Source: Tubulanus polymorphus
Lineage: Eukaryota > Nemertea > Palaeonemertea > Tubulaniformes > Tubulanidae
DNA: 60,000 nt
Assembly (NCBI RefSeq): GCF_964204645.1
Contig: NC_134026.1
Span: 12,490,450 to 12,550,449, forward strand
Reading direction: 5' to 3'
The notes below the pieces were generated by a model. The model saw only the letters and a list, made by a program, of their open reading frames with translations, searched no databases and had not been told where the DNA came from. The translations under genes and the position numbers were made by a program. This document shows, piece by piece, positions 9,262 through 19,070 of this stretch; the stretch's first letter is position 1, and each line of letters opens with the position of its first letter.

Positions 9262-9711
9262 TTAATCCATTAATATTAATCTTGGTTTATTTTCAATGAC
9301 TTTATCATTTGACTTATTTGGTATGATAGGTTTGTTGTCATTGGAATCATTATTGTTATCATCAGATTTGAATTTTGATTCATATATTACGCCGGAGAAT
9401 ATAATAATTGTGATTAACCCAATTGTAATATATAAGTAATTATGAGCTGTGCTGAATCTATTAGATGGATTATTATTTGAATCAATATCAGATAAAGTCT
9501 GTGATTCATTTATATCAGTTAATTTCTTTTTTTTAGCTTTTTTTAATTCTGAAGATCTTTTACCTAATTCTCTTGCCCATTTCATTTGTTTCTCTATATC
9601 AGTTAATTTCTTTTTCTTAGCTTTTTTTAATTCTGAAGATCTTTTACCTAATTCTCTTGCCCATTTAATTTGTTTTTCAGATCTAGCCTTTTTCTTAACG
9701 CTATCACTCAT
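9262..9711 (-). CDS. Lysine-rich single-pass membrane protein with duplicated 28-aa repeat, 149 aa
   Basis: Starts in AAATAAATG and overlaps the upstream gene stop by 8 bp. Residues 12-39 and 40-67 are a near-perfect tandem repeat (KWARELGKRSSELKKAKKKK core), an 84-bp DNA duplication. Element B has only one unit (44446-44814). A single membrane helix follows at about 92-110 (YLYITIGLITIIIFSGVIY), then an Asn/Asp/Lys-rich tail. The basic N-terminal region could bind DNA or acidic protein on one side of a membrane. The repeat core recalls the helical basic NUMOD/SAP-like motifs of viral nucleases, but that is weak. The gene sits directly before the integrase in the leftward block. Confidence 0.7.
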   Translation of the reverse strand: MSDSVKKKARSEKQIKWARELGKRSSELKKAKKKKLTDIEKQMKWARELGKRSSELKKAKKKKLTDINESQTLSDIDSNNNPSNRFSTAHNYLYITIGLITIIIFSGVIYESKFKSDDNNNDSNDNKPIIPNKSNDKVIENKPRLILMD

Positions 9712-10306
9712 TTATTTTAGTTAATTTTTGTTCTGATTCATTTTCTGTTTCGACGTTTGGTTGTAGTACATCTGTTTCGTTCTTACCTGATTTATATTCC
9801 ATAGGCTTGATGTTCGAAAATGTAATGACACCAGTAGAAATTAATGTCATAACCGATCCTAATTGGAATGAAGCATAACCAACCCATTTTTGTAATAACT
9901 GTCATAACTAAGTAGTCATTTTTCAAATCACTATATAATTTATTTTCATCATCAATTGGTATTAACTGGTTACATAACTTAGAGTAACATTTGACAATAC
10001 CATCTGAAATAGAATCATTTATTCTAGCTAATCGAGCTTCTTCATAAATCTTAAAATATTTTATTACTTTATCGGGTTTCATAGAGTCTAGTTCTTGAAA
10101 AGTAATGATTCTATTTAAAACTCATTAGTTTTTCCACCGGCAATCAATAGTTCTATATGGTGCTTATAATATAAATAGTATTCATAATCTTTATTGTTAT
10201 TAACTTGAATAGAATTAGAAACAACTGTATCTTTATTATCACTAATACCCAAATCATCTAATGTCTTTTCAATATCAATACTATTCTTATTAGATTTCTT
10301 TGACAT
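9704..10306 (-). pseudogene. Unknown leftward-block protein of about 200 aa, broken
   Basis: ATG at 10306 in ATATAAATG. The frame breaks near 10115-10082 (an early stop just after GGKTNEF) and again near 9900. Element B has a longer open copy (44807-45382). The N-terminus has a KTLDDLGISDNKD motif. The middle is helical (DKVIKYFKIYEEARLARIND). A hydrophobic, possibly membrane-associated part follows, then a charged tail. Where B has the GAVRHPNG peptide near the C-terminus, A has a shortened, decayed version at about 9751-9775. The stop overlaps the next ATG by 8 bp. Function unknown. Confidence 0.6.
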
Positions 10307-11145
10307 TTATATTAGAGAAAAAAAGCAAAAAAAATATTATAAATATTCTTCAAATGATACTAGATAGTTAAAGTTAAAGAACTCTAGTATTGACTACTGA
10401 TACTAGCTATTTGAATTTAAAGAATATCTATTTGAATCTATTCAAAATATAAAGTATTCTCTTTTGAAAAGAAAGTATTAAAAATATAATAGAATTCACT
10501 AGCTAGTTGAAGTTATTGTTTTTTTATTATATTTTATTTGAATTAGGATTTAATATCTCACTACTATTGTCTATCTATAGGAGCGGTAACTATAACTGTC
10601 CAGATAAGTCATTTCGGATTCTCGATAATAAATCCTAAAACTGAAAATAAATTCAAAGAAACGACTGGTGGAAATATTATTTCATAAACACATATATTTA
10701 TTATGTAAATTTTAGCGATCGATAATAGAACAATGGAGAACAATAGAAATGCGGTCCAATCGGACCGGTTATTGCGCAATACACGGTTATATTTTTATCC
10801 TGTAAACTACAACATTCACACATAGAAATGTAACCAATCAATATTGAGCAGCTGTTTCAGTCAACAACGATCAATAATAGAACAATGGAGAACAATAGAA
10901 ATGCGGTCCAATAGGACCGGTTATTGCGCAATACACAGTTAACAGTAAACAATACAATACAGAACAACCGCCGCCATTAACAACGATCAATAATAGAACA
11001 ATGGAGAACAATAGAAATGCGGTTCAATCGGACCGGTTATTGCGCAATATTTAGTTAACAGTAAACAATACAATATTAAAACAGATATATACAATCGGGA
11101 TTACATTTTTGATATCTATATTACAAAGACCTTCAGTGTTATAAT
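10307..11145. other. Non-coding stretch of element A holding three direct repeats
   Basis: No credible ORF. From 10320 to about 10540 it resembles element B 45420-45640. From about 10550 it is unique to A and contains the three-copy repeat described at 10716-11075. Confidence 0.6.
10716..11075. repeat. Three direct repeats with palindromes CGGTCC-N4-GGACCG and TTGCGCAA
   Basis: Units begin CGATCRATAATAGAACAATG at 10716, 10868 and 10984, and share about 75 bp through GGTTATTGCGCAATA. Units 2 and 3 continue together through AGTTAACAGTAAACAATACAATA. Each holds CGGTCC-AATC-GGACCG (AATA in unit 2, TTC variant in unit 3) and TTGCGCAA. This GC-richer array inside an AT-rich element could be a replication origin, packaging or promoter array; that role is inference. 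Confidence 0.8.
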
Positions 11146-11612
11146 TTATAATTTTGTCCAGAATTCTTTAATTACTGGATTGTTTCCAATCATTTCTTCA
11201 ATTTCTGGTAAATATCTGACTACTTCACTAAATGCTAATCCTAATATTTTGAATTTTTCATATTTTATTAATCTACCTACTCTTCTCAGTTTTCTTTCAA
11301 AACCGGCACTGATATCTCCACTCATTTTCTTAGTTTTCGATTATTTGAGTCCCAACAGCAATTTAAGTCGCGTTGCTGGTAATTTTGGTAATTGTAGTTC
11401 GCGCGGTAATTGTTTATTATGTATTACATCACTCAGAGTTTTCACCATTTCTTGATGATAGTCCAAATGTTCTTATAATTTTGTGAAGTTTGTTCGTCAA
11501 TTACGAGAGTTTCATCCTCCATTTCTATTGATTCCTGAGTTTCACTATCCGTCGTTTCCGGTTCCTCATACGTTGGTTGGCTTAGAATTTCTGGTCGATC
11601 TCTGTATTCCAT
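11146..11612 (-). pseudogene. Unknown leftward gene (gene X), broken
   Basis: The ATG at 11612 lies in TTAAAATGGA, as for PolB, not TAAATG. An acidic N-terminus (about 55 residues) reaches a stop near 11446. Another frame then continues (QLPRELQLPKLPATRLKLL) and meets a TAA near 11344, then a MSGDISAGFERKLRRV stretch through to 11146. The C-terminal part (KILGLAFSEVVRYLPEIEE) has a degraded relative in B at 46690-46913. The broken rightmost piece could instead be a separate short gene starting at its own ATG (about 11325). No family recognised. Confidence 0.5.
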
Positions 11613-12014
11613 TTTAATCTAAAAGATGTCGTGAAAATGAATGACTGTACTTAAATATGTTTAAAGGTTTCCCTACTTCATAATATATGTACTTACATTT
11701 AGATTTAGAACTGTAAACTGTGTTTTGAGAGAGAATATCCAATACGTACTATGTATGTGAAAGTTGATTTCTAACTGCCGACGTGGCGCACGTTCAACCA
11801 AACTAATTACTTCTGCATGTTTGCCTGGATTGTAACAGATGTTCCTTTGTGATTAATCCTTTTCAACTGAAATAGCACATTCGATCAATATTCAAATGAG
11901 GTGCGCCCCATTCAACTGAATATGAAATACGGCACAGATGTTTTTGTAAACAACCTAATACAATTACATACAGGCGGTTTGACATAGATCGAGAGAAACC
12001 GGTTTTCTAAGCGT
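11613..12014. other. Non-coding spacer shared with element B
   Basis: About 400 bp with no credible ORF. Parts match 46914-47345 (TACTTACATTTAGATTTAG, GAACTGTAAAC and the AT-rich TATTTAAAGGTTTC). It is more GC-rich near 11775-11840 than the surrounding viral genes. Possibly promoter sequence for gene X. Confidence 0.5.
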
Positions 12015-12666
12015 TTAACATTCAACGTATTTTTCATTATGTGTTGAGTTCCATAATTCAACAAATGTCTTTGCTTTATCCAGTTGATCTAAATATAACT
12101 GTATATCTAGTTTATTAGATTTAATTATATTTTCTTTCTTTTCAAGAGGCCTTAAATTCTTCCAGCACCAGATTAGCTTCTTATTATAATCATCACTCAT
12201 GTCAAATTTAGAAATCGGCAACATGATCAATATGAAAGTATTCACCGTAATTATCTATATTCATTTTATCATCGAATTGATATATTATCCATGATTTGAG
12301 AAATTCATCTGAACAACCCAATAGATTAGATAGTGTTTCTGAATGTGTTTCTTTGTTGAATAATTGTGTTAATCTAGATCTTAAGCATTGTTTCAATCTA
12401 AAATTAAGATCTGTTTGATATCTTTCTCTCATATATTCTGTCATATAATCATTATAAGCTTCTCTATTATCTTCTCGGTATTGTTTGGTATATAGTTTAA
12501 AACAAGTTTTACAGCAATATTGAAAACCATCTTTGCTAATCTTACGCTTACTAAATTCTGTTAAAGCTAATTTATCTAATTCACATTTAGAACACTTCTT
12601 GTAGTATATGTTTATAACGCCAGTGTTATTTGTAATATTTATAGTTTGTGGTTGTTCTGGTTCCAT
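12015..12666 (-). pseudogene. HNH endonuclease with N-terminal zinc ribbon, frameshifted
   Basis: ATG at 12666 in AATAAATG. Zinc-ribbon cysteines are C25, C28, C52 and C55. The HNH core begins with FHIDHV (about residues 144-149). After a frameshift near 12225 it continues in the next frame as LPISKFD, then WKNLRPLEKKENIIKSNK, the usual N and final H/K part of HNH nucleases. The full protein would be about 220 aa. HNH nucleases of this form are common in large DNA viruses, where they act as homing-type or DNA-processing enzymes. Element B keeps a more decayed copy (45664-46340). Confidence 0.75.
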
Positions 12667-12743
12667 TTATTATATGTATTTTTTACTAAATTGGTTAATA
12701 TTTTAGAATCCTCTTCCATTTCTTCGACCAACGTCATCCTTTT

Positions 12744-12995
12744 TCATTCCTCGCTGCTTTTGATAAGTTGTTTCGATTCCTTGATATCAAATTCCTCAAC
12801 GTATTGTTCATTATTTGGATCATTATTCCATAATTCAATAAATTTCTTTGCTTTTGTTAACTGTTCTGAATATAACTGTAAATATTCTAGTTTCAATTTA
12901 TTATCTAAATGTGTTTTAGTTTTATTGTGTCTTGCTTTTTGGGATTTATCTATATTGATATTACATGTTGGGCAGTAGTACTTATTTGCTTCCAT
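12744..12995 (-). CDS. PolB N-terminal zinc-finger stub fused to an HNH C-terminal fragment, 83 aa
   Basis: The first 38 residues (YYCPTCNINIDKSQKARHNK, a C2H2-type finger) match the start of the element C polymerase at 50849. After KLKLEY the sequence changes to a piece like the HNH C-terminus (LTKAKKFIELWNND). So the terminal inverted repeat carries the polymerase start into the right end, where it is joined to another gene. The ATG lies in TTAAAATGGA. The product could be an untranslated relic or a small zinc-finger protein. Confidence 0.65.
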   Translation of the reverse strand: MEANKYYCPTCNINIDKSQKARHNKTKTHLDNKLKLEYLQLYSEQLTKAKKFIELWNNDPNNEQYVEEFDIKESKQLIKSSEE

Positions 12996-13201
12996 TTTAA
13001 TACTAATTTTTTTTTTTTAATTGATTTTAGAAGTTCAATGATTTATATTATGCATTATTTCAATCACACTTTACTAACACTTTTAATGTTTAAAAATCTA
13101 ACTCATACAAATATGAATATTGAAATAATGTTGTAAATATATACTTTTATATTGAATAATCTGTCAATTTAAATGTTATTCATTTATATGAATATTTTAA
13201 G
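12996..13201. repeat. Inner part of right terminal inverted repeat of element A
   Basis: The reverse complement matches 50643-50848 of element C at about 95 percent by eye, including the stretch up to the PolB ATG. It holds AT-rich sequence and a T-run of 12 near 13007-13018. It probably carries the PolB promoter. Confidence 0.85.
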
Positions 13202-13470
13202 AGTAATAGGGGTAATGGGCTTTCATATCAAAGGTTGAAAGGGCTAGTGAGTAAAAAATGAAAAATATGAAAATAATAATAATTTCTATTTGAATTAGGA
13301 GTGAAACTCATATAAAATGAAAAATAAATTCGAGTGTGCAAGAATCATTTTTCATTTTATATGAGTTTCGCTACTAATTCAAATAGAAATTATTATTATT
13401 TTCATATTTTTCATTATTTATGAGCTCGACCTTTCGACCTTTGGTATGAAAGCCCATTACCCCTATTACT
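13202..13470. repeat. Terminal palindrome (hairpin) of element A, right end
   Basis: Arms AGTAATAGGGGTAATGGGC (13202) and its inverted copy ending CCCTATTACT at 13470 pair across almost the full 269 bp. A nested inner palindrome surrounds 13340. The inner side is joined to TTTTAAG as in B and C; the outer side meets non-viral DNA. No target duplication can be tested, because the left end is not in view. Confidence 0.85.
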
Positions 13471-14271
13471 GTGCTGGCCGCAGCATATCCATGATCAGCT
13501 GTGCTAGAAGCAGCATCCCCTAAAAAGTGAAGTGGGTATATTGATTTATGTGATGATTCATGTTACGATGACTCTCTGACTGTCGATGAAATTCAGGATT
13601 CAAAAGTATAGAGGTATTAATTAGACCTACAATACGCCTGCAGGCCTATAATGTTATATGTAATTCTAAATATTAATCCAGTCTAGGTCATAAAATGAGG
13701 CCGTCACAACCAAGCGCGGATTTCTAAATAGATCAGTCTCAGACTGACTCTGTCTCTCTGACTCGGCCTAACTGACGACCCGGGCCCGGCCTAGTCAGTA
13801 ACCTGTCTGTGGTTTAGTTTCACGATCGGATATTTTCACAAACCACAGTCAGGAATGGGAAGGTCATTTTTGTATGAAATCTTCGTCAGCCAATTTGACT
13901 GACGAGTAATTTGCCTGGCATTTCATTGTCTCTTAAGATATCCGTCTAATTTTTGCTGTAATCGACGCACAACAGATTCGTAGTTTGTCTGATACCTATA
14001 ACACCTCACCTGACGATCTTAATCCATGTGCAAATCGGCCGTAAAGTGAGAGTAAATTTCCGTCCAGTCAACAGCTGCCATTTTGAAAATTACTGGAGGT
14101 GCTGGCACCTGTGGACTGAGGCCAGGACAACAGCACAAACTCACGATTCTCTCATTCGTTTACATGCATGATTTGAGTGCTTTAATGATGATAAACAACG
14201 CAATGTTTCTCCTGATTACTCACCAATATTTGAAACGAGCGCCATTATAACACGGAAGTATTTTTCACCGT
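13471..14271. other. Host DNA without visible genes
   Basis: Base composition is mixed and no credible ORF is seen. Short direct repeats of GTGCT-N-GCAGCA lie just outside the element end (13471-13520). Confidence 0.5.
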
Positions 14272-14755
14272 ATGACGTCACGGCTAAATTATCGATCGGT
14301 GTCGCCATCTTTACGAGAGTCGTGTATAACTGCAGCGATAAGTTCCAGTTGTGGTACTGTCAAAGGTTTGACGGGCGCGACTTCGACATCAGGAAACTCG
14401 ACTGCCCCTGACGCTACAGCAACATACGACTTCTCGCTGGCGTCCGCGAAACATGTAGTTCGTAGCTAGATATTGAGTCTATTCCAGTGTCAAACAAGTA
14501 CCTAGGATAGGATCGGTTCAGCATCGACGTAATATTATGAACCGCGGTTATCCATCTACATCTAATTTCGTCTGGTACAGGTTCATCCTAATAATATCCC
14601 GATTTCAAAAGATCTTGCATCAATAACTTCGGTGTCACTAAGACCGGCGAGATAAATCCTAACGGATCATAAACTTTCGCTGAATCGCTGAGTATCATAC
14701 GTTTAGTTTCGACATCCTGATCCATAGACCGAAATGGATTTGACCGAATTCAGCT
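14272..14755 (-). pseudogene. BEL/Pao retrotransposon pol fragment (after RT, RNase H start)
   Basis: On the minus strand the frames show a KRMILSDSAKVYDPLGFISP block near 14630-14690, then R.RW near 14550. An ELHVFADAS-like RNase H start lies near 14440 (with a frameshift at the Val-Phe), then a PLTVPQLELIAA motif near 14350. These are ordered as in Pao/BEL pol. The coding runs off near 14272. It is the downstream half of the remnant whose RT half lies at 17430-17985; the long-TIR transposon splits them. Confidence 0.8.
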
Positions 14756-14764
14756 CAATTTCAC

Positions 14765-17420
14765 CGGTTCCTGAACTTCGCTGAAAAAGCTGAAACACTG
14801 AAAAGCTGAAACGCTGAAATAAAAACGCTGAAATTTCAGGGAATTTCCGAAAAACGCCGAAATTTCAGGGAATTCCCGAAAAACGCTGAAATCGTGCTAG
14901 GTACCGACAATACACGTTTTGAAATTCTTTCCGGGCCGGTGTCCGCTGCCGAGTCCTGAACCGTCTTTTAGACTCTACCTTCGGTTACGGAGACATGCCT
15001 TGAGGTCGTCGTCATGTTCGACTTGATCGATTGCGGATTGCGTGGATTGTTAGATGTGTTTTTTGTTTTATGCGCATATACCGGTACGATCTAACAATGA
15101 AATTATCACTTCATTTGAATAAATTCTTAATTACAGTAATATTAATTCTCAATATTTTTTCTTATATTTGGTGATTTCTTCCAACTTATCATTGCCAAGT
15201 CTCATACAAAAGTAGTAGCTGAATGAAAGTACAGCTAGTAAGGCTGAACCTGATAACCCAAATTAAGTGCTATCATTATGACTACTTTGATTCTATTTTG
15301 GTGTGAATAAAGGTTCAACCGTCATAGTATACTGTACTTAGCATTACTACGATTGGGTGCCATATTTCTACAATCTCTTCAAGGAAGGAGTCTTGGAGTG
15401 TCTTTCGTTCCCGGGAAGGCATCCTCGCTTGCCAGGAGACCAGTATCGCTCCCAAACTCGCTTCCACCTGCCCCCTGGCCTCACGACGCGCGATTTCATT
15501 ACCGGCGTTTTAGCGAATGACGTCATATATCAACACGCGACAATACTTCCATTTTCGCTACGTATTCGCTGATTGGTCCATTTACCGGGAAATTCCATAG
15601 ATGCCAAATGTCGTTTGTAACAAGCGCTGTGATTGGCCCGACCTGATTCTGGTCGGCTAGTAACGACTCGAGGTCAAGCGGTTCGGAGAACAGCTTTAGT
15701 GTAGTGGGTTCGAATCCCTTGACAGGTGAAGATGCCGGGTAGGGTACGGGGTAAAACCTGGTTTACTTTCTCTGTCTACTTGCTGGAGACTACTATCTGC
15801 AATGTATTGCAAGTTTTTACTTGTCTGGCTTATGAGAGTCGAACAACGTTTTCCCATACACAGGCTTGGCTTTAGTACTAGATGAAGGCTAGGCACTGCA
15901 CATTGTGGATTGACTGGAACTCTAAACTCACAAAATTAAACGAGTCAACAAGAAAGATCCAATAATTTGACGTTTGTCTAATTATATTATTTAACAGCTT
16001 AAAATAATACTTAACACATTATAAGAATACACAAAAGAAATCAGTTCTTACATTATATCAGAATCAATAGTTCGCTTAACTCGGGCTTCAATTCTGGTTC
16101 CATTGCTTTATATTCTAATGAAATTCACTAGCATACCTTAGAATATTGCTTAGCTTAAGATAAAAAATTTGGTACCAGGAAAACGGGGAAGTAAAGTGGG
16201 TGTACTGTACATCCCCAATTGACTTATTTCTCTCTGGTTGAATCAAGTTATTACTGAAATAGCATTCGAATAGCCATTTTGTTTTTAAAAATTGTGTCGT
16301 TCAGCTATCCTGCTGCAAATTTCGCAGTTCAAGTTAACTAGTGCCATCTGATTTCTCAGTATCTCAAATTTGCACATTCTTAGCCCGAGTCTAAAAATAG
16401 AAAAAAAGTGCATTTAAAGTAGGAAATAAAAGAATAGTGGCTAACACACTCTGGAGATATAGCCTATGGGGTGGGCCTAGTTTGAAAGCACTGAGGTCCG
16501 AGGGAACAGCACTTAGTAAATAAATACTGAAATCAAACTTACAAAACACCCAATACTTGAGATGATGTACTTGACAAGAAGTGTGTCCAGCTGAGCAAAT
16601 CAACTTTATCTATGACTCCTCCTTTTATAGATACCGTAGTAGTCTAAAAATAAGAATCGGTACATTTTTCTAACAGTTGGTATGTCATTTAAAAAAAAAA
16701 AACCTATTATTATCACAACACAGCAAATAAATTTCAGTTGTTGAATGGTTTGCCCGATTTAGATTAATTGGTTGACGCTAATTAGTATGACCTATAAGTA
16801 GGGGCCTACTGCATGTCATTGGCGTCAATCCATTCCATTCCACGGTGAATTAAAAAGAAATTTAGTTAGATCCCTTTTGTCCAAAAGCTGCATCATTTAT
16901 ATAACTAGCTGTCAAATTTAATTTACCTCCTTCAGAGAATACCATAGTCCGTCGCCCATCAACGTGTTGACAAAAGAAAAGTTGCTTATAATCCTGTTTT
17001 ATACATGAACGATAGAAGTAAACCATATTCTTGGAATATTGAGCATAGTGTTTAAGTTGGCTTGCACGGTTTGTGAATGGGTTTTCCTCATCATGCTGCC
17101 TGTATGCATTAAAAATCCGGATTTCAAGCGAATTAATTTGTTCAACAAGTGGCCCTCTAGAAGTATACTCCACACATACTGCCCATGCATGTCTCTGTAA
17201 CCGAAGGTGGAGACTAAAAGACGGTTCAGGACTCGGCAGCGGATACCGGCCCGGATATTATTTCAAAACGTGTATTGTCGGTACCTAGCACGATTTCAGC
17301 GTTTTTCGGGAATTCCCTGAAATTTCGGCGTTTTTCGGAAATTCCCTGAAATTTCAGCGTTTTTATTTCAGCGATTCAGCGTTTCAGTGTTTCAGCTTTT
17401 TCAGCGAAGTTCAGGAACCG
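14765..17420. mobile_element. 2656-bp long-TIR DNA transposon with 9-bp target duplication (MULE-like)
   Basis: Inverted repeats 14765-14998 and 17187-17420 (234 bp each) pair closely. The ends read CGGTTCCTGAAC...GTTCAGGAACCG. The element is flanked by CAATTTCAC at 14756-14764 and 17421-17429, a perfect 9-bp duplication. Long TIRs plus 9-bp duplication fit Mutator-like elements. The TIRs carry internal repeats of GCTGAAATTTCAGGGAATT type. No transposase is seen; a 103-codon ORF at 16862-17173 (minus) is unassigned. Insertion was into a BEL/Pao pol gene. Confidence 0.88.
15660..15900 (+). repeat. Possible tRNA-derived SINE-like segment inside the long-TIR transposon
   Basis: GGGTTCGAATCCC near 15706 is a perfect tRNA T-arm/box B sequence, with a loosely fitting box A upstream (GGTCAAGCGGTTCGGAG). 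No full cloverleaf could be drawn, so this is a weak SINE call rather than a tRNA gene. Confidence 0.3.
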
Positions 17421-17429
17421 CAATTTCAC

Positions 17430-17985
17430 CTACGCTTGCATCCCATTTTACACCTAAGACTTTTACTTTTGACGATTACTCATCGACGCAATCAATTTCC
17501 GCCAAATGCTGAACGTCACGACTATTACTCGTCCACGAACGCAAGTTAAATCCACCTTTGCCTAACAGTTCCCGAGAATTCCTGTAGAAATCAGTTAACT
17601 CCGCCTGACTGTTCATGCTACTGATTACATTGTCCACGTAAACGTTCCTCTTAATTACGTCACTCGTCACGCTCGGATTCATGTCCAGATGCTTCAGTAC
17701 GGTAGCGTTAAGTATAAACGGCGAACACGTAGCCCCAAATAAAACGACTCGAAACCTGTACGTCACCAACTCACTGTTAGGATCTCCCGCATCTTTCAAC
17801 CAGAGAAAGCGGTTAAATTCTTATCTTCATCAGCCAATTCAATTTGAAGAAAAGCCTTCTCGTTATCAGATACGGCAGCAAACTGTCCTAAACGAAAACG
17901 CAACAAAATACCCAAGACATCGTTATGAAGAGACGGTCCTGCTTCCAAGCAGACCATTAAGCCACGTGGAATTGGTATTTTAAGG
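17430..17985 (-). pseudogene. BEL/Pao retrotransposon reverse-transcriptase fragment
   Basis: On the minus strand from 17985 down: LRFRLGQFAAVSDNEKAFLQIEL (RT block with the D.EKAF motif) near 17870, then TYRFRVVLFGATCSPFILNA near 17720-17770. RNVYVDNVISSMNS (the YVDN catalytic site) lies near 17640, GGFNLRSWTSNS near 17530, and KVLGVKWDASV near 17450. This order is diagnostic for Pao/BEL RT. A frameshift sits near 17815. The gene then meets the 9-bp duplication and the inserted transposon, continuing at 14755. It is truncated at its N-terminal side near 17990. Confidence 0.85.
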
Positions 17986-18307
17986 GCTATTCGGTTTGCT
18001 CCAAAACAAGTCTCTGATAAACAAGCTTCATATCAAAGCTGCGAAAGCAGCAGAAACCCTAATAAACTTGTTTGATCCTTAGTAATACAACAGCACCGCA
18101 GGTTTAGTAACAATAAAGTGGACAGAACAGAATTAAATTTTCATTTTAAGAGATTGATATATGAAATAAAACGTGCATTAAAACATCATATGCAAAGCTT
18201 CCAGTGAGTTCCGTACAGATTGAGACTGCCTAAGACTGGCTTCACAAGAGATTACACAAGAGATCACAAGAGATTAGGTTATTGTCATAACCTAGTATGT
18301 CATCATA

Positions 18308-18590
18308 TCAACTCAGATTTTTTCTTATGAATATATAGACTGACCGCACCTCGCCGACTAATTGAGTCGTAATAAATTTCTTTTTATATATATTTGGAAC
18401 CTCGAATGTTTCGAGGGCTTCTTCAAAGTGGTCTGAGAATTCCTCGACTGATATGTCGTCTTCGCTGTTGAACTTTGGTAGTTGCGTTATGATGGTTCGA
18501 AGTTGTGATTCACCGCCCTCCCCCAGAAAATTTTGATTTTTAAAGGCTCCAGCGATGCCATTTTCTGCATTTTAACCTTGAAATATGAAC
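18308..18590 (-). pseudogene. Gag-like retroelement fragment
   Basis: A minus-strand frame of about 65 codons (18511-18308), with LRTIITQLPKFNSEDDISVE and FSDHFEEALETFEVP, resembles the capsid part of retrotransposon Gag. A possible start, MQKMASLEPLKI, lies in another frame near 18580. I cannot tell whether it belongs to the BEL/Pao copy. Flanks 17986-18307 and 18591-18915 show nothing else. Confidence 0.4.
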
Positions 18591-18915
18591 AATACTTCCA
18601 CTGCTATTTTCCTGTGACTTCGTTCCTCGGGTCTTTTTTTTAACGACCATGGGGATGATGGCATTTTCCCTGATATATCATCTGAACCTGAAATACGTAT
18701 GAACACTGTCATTCCACATTCTGGAATTTGGAGTGAATTACTCCAATTTATTTCACACCGATTTCGAGAATTATTATATCAAACCGAACAAAAATAGCAA
18801 CACTTTATATCCATATGGCTGTTTTTTGAAATTTTATTATGCACAAAAAACCCACATAATTTCTAATACTTTTACTAAAATTTCATACTCTAACACTTGA
18901 TGAAGCAAACTCCAG

Positions 18916-19070
18916 GATTTTGATAATTTTAACCTCTGGGCCCGGTTTTATAGACTGGTATTATCTTTAACTCAGGGGCTAACTTAATTAATTTTCAATT
19001 GAGTTAACCCCCGGGTTAAAGTTGATACCAGTCTATAAAACCGGACCCAGAGGTTAAAATTATCAAAATC
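18916..19070. repeat. Foldback MITE, 155 bp
   Basis: GATTTTGATAATTTTAACCT at 18916 pairs with its inverted copy ending at 19070. The pairing runs through GGCCCGGTTTTATAGACTGG towards a short loop near 18990. Non-autonomous inverted-repeat element; no target duplication resolved. Confidence 0.8.

Larger units (their letters stand above)
1..13470. mobile_element. Element A: Polinton/adintovirus-like provirus, left end outside the window
   Basis: An AT-rich block, clearly richer in A+T than the DNA after 13470. It carries a rightward virion gene block (2-7209) and a leftward block (7584-12995) with packaging ATPase and chromodomain integrase, meeting at a convergent repeat-rich gap. Capsid, ATPase and retrovirus-type integrase together are the signature of Polintons/Mavericks and the related adintoviruses. 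The right terminus is a 269 bp palindrome (13202-13470). PolB and the left terminus should lie left of base 1, as element C shows. Several genes are broken, so this copy is probably defective. Family assignment comes from motifs read by eye. Confidence 0.88.

Noticed and set aside
13202-13470. Terminal palindrome as an independent MITE insertion
   Set aside because: The same inner junction occurs in all three elements and no target duplication flanks the palindromes, so they fit better as element termini.
15351-15362. GGGTGCCATA in host DNA, like part of the palindromic insert
   Set aside because: Only about 10 bp match and no palindrome or flank is shared; probably chance.
15700-15730. tRNA gene suggested by GGGTTCGAATCCC
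   Set aside because: Only the T-arm is convincing; no acceptor, D or anticodon arm pairs, so at most a SINE remnant.
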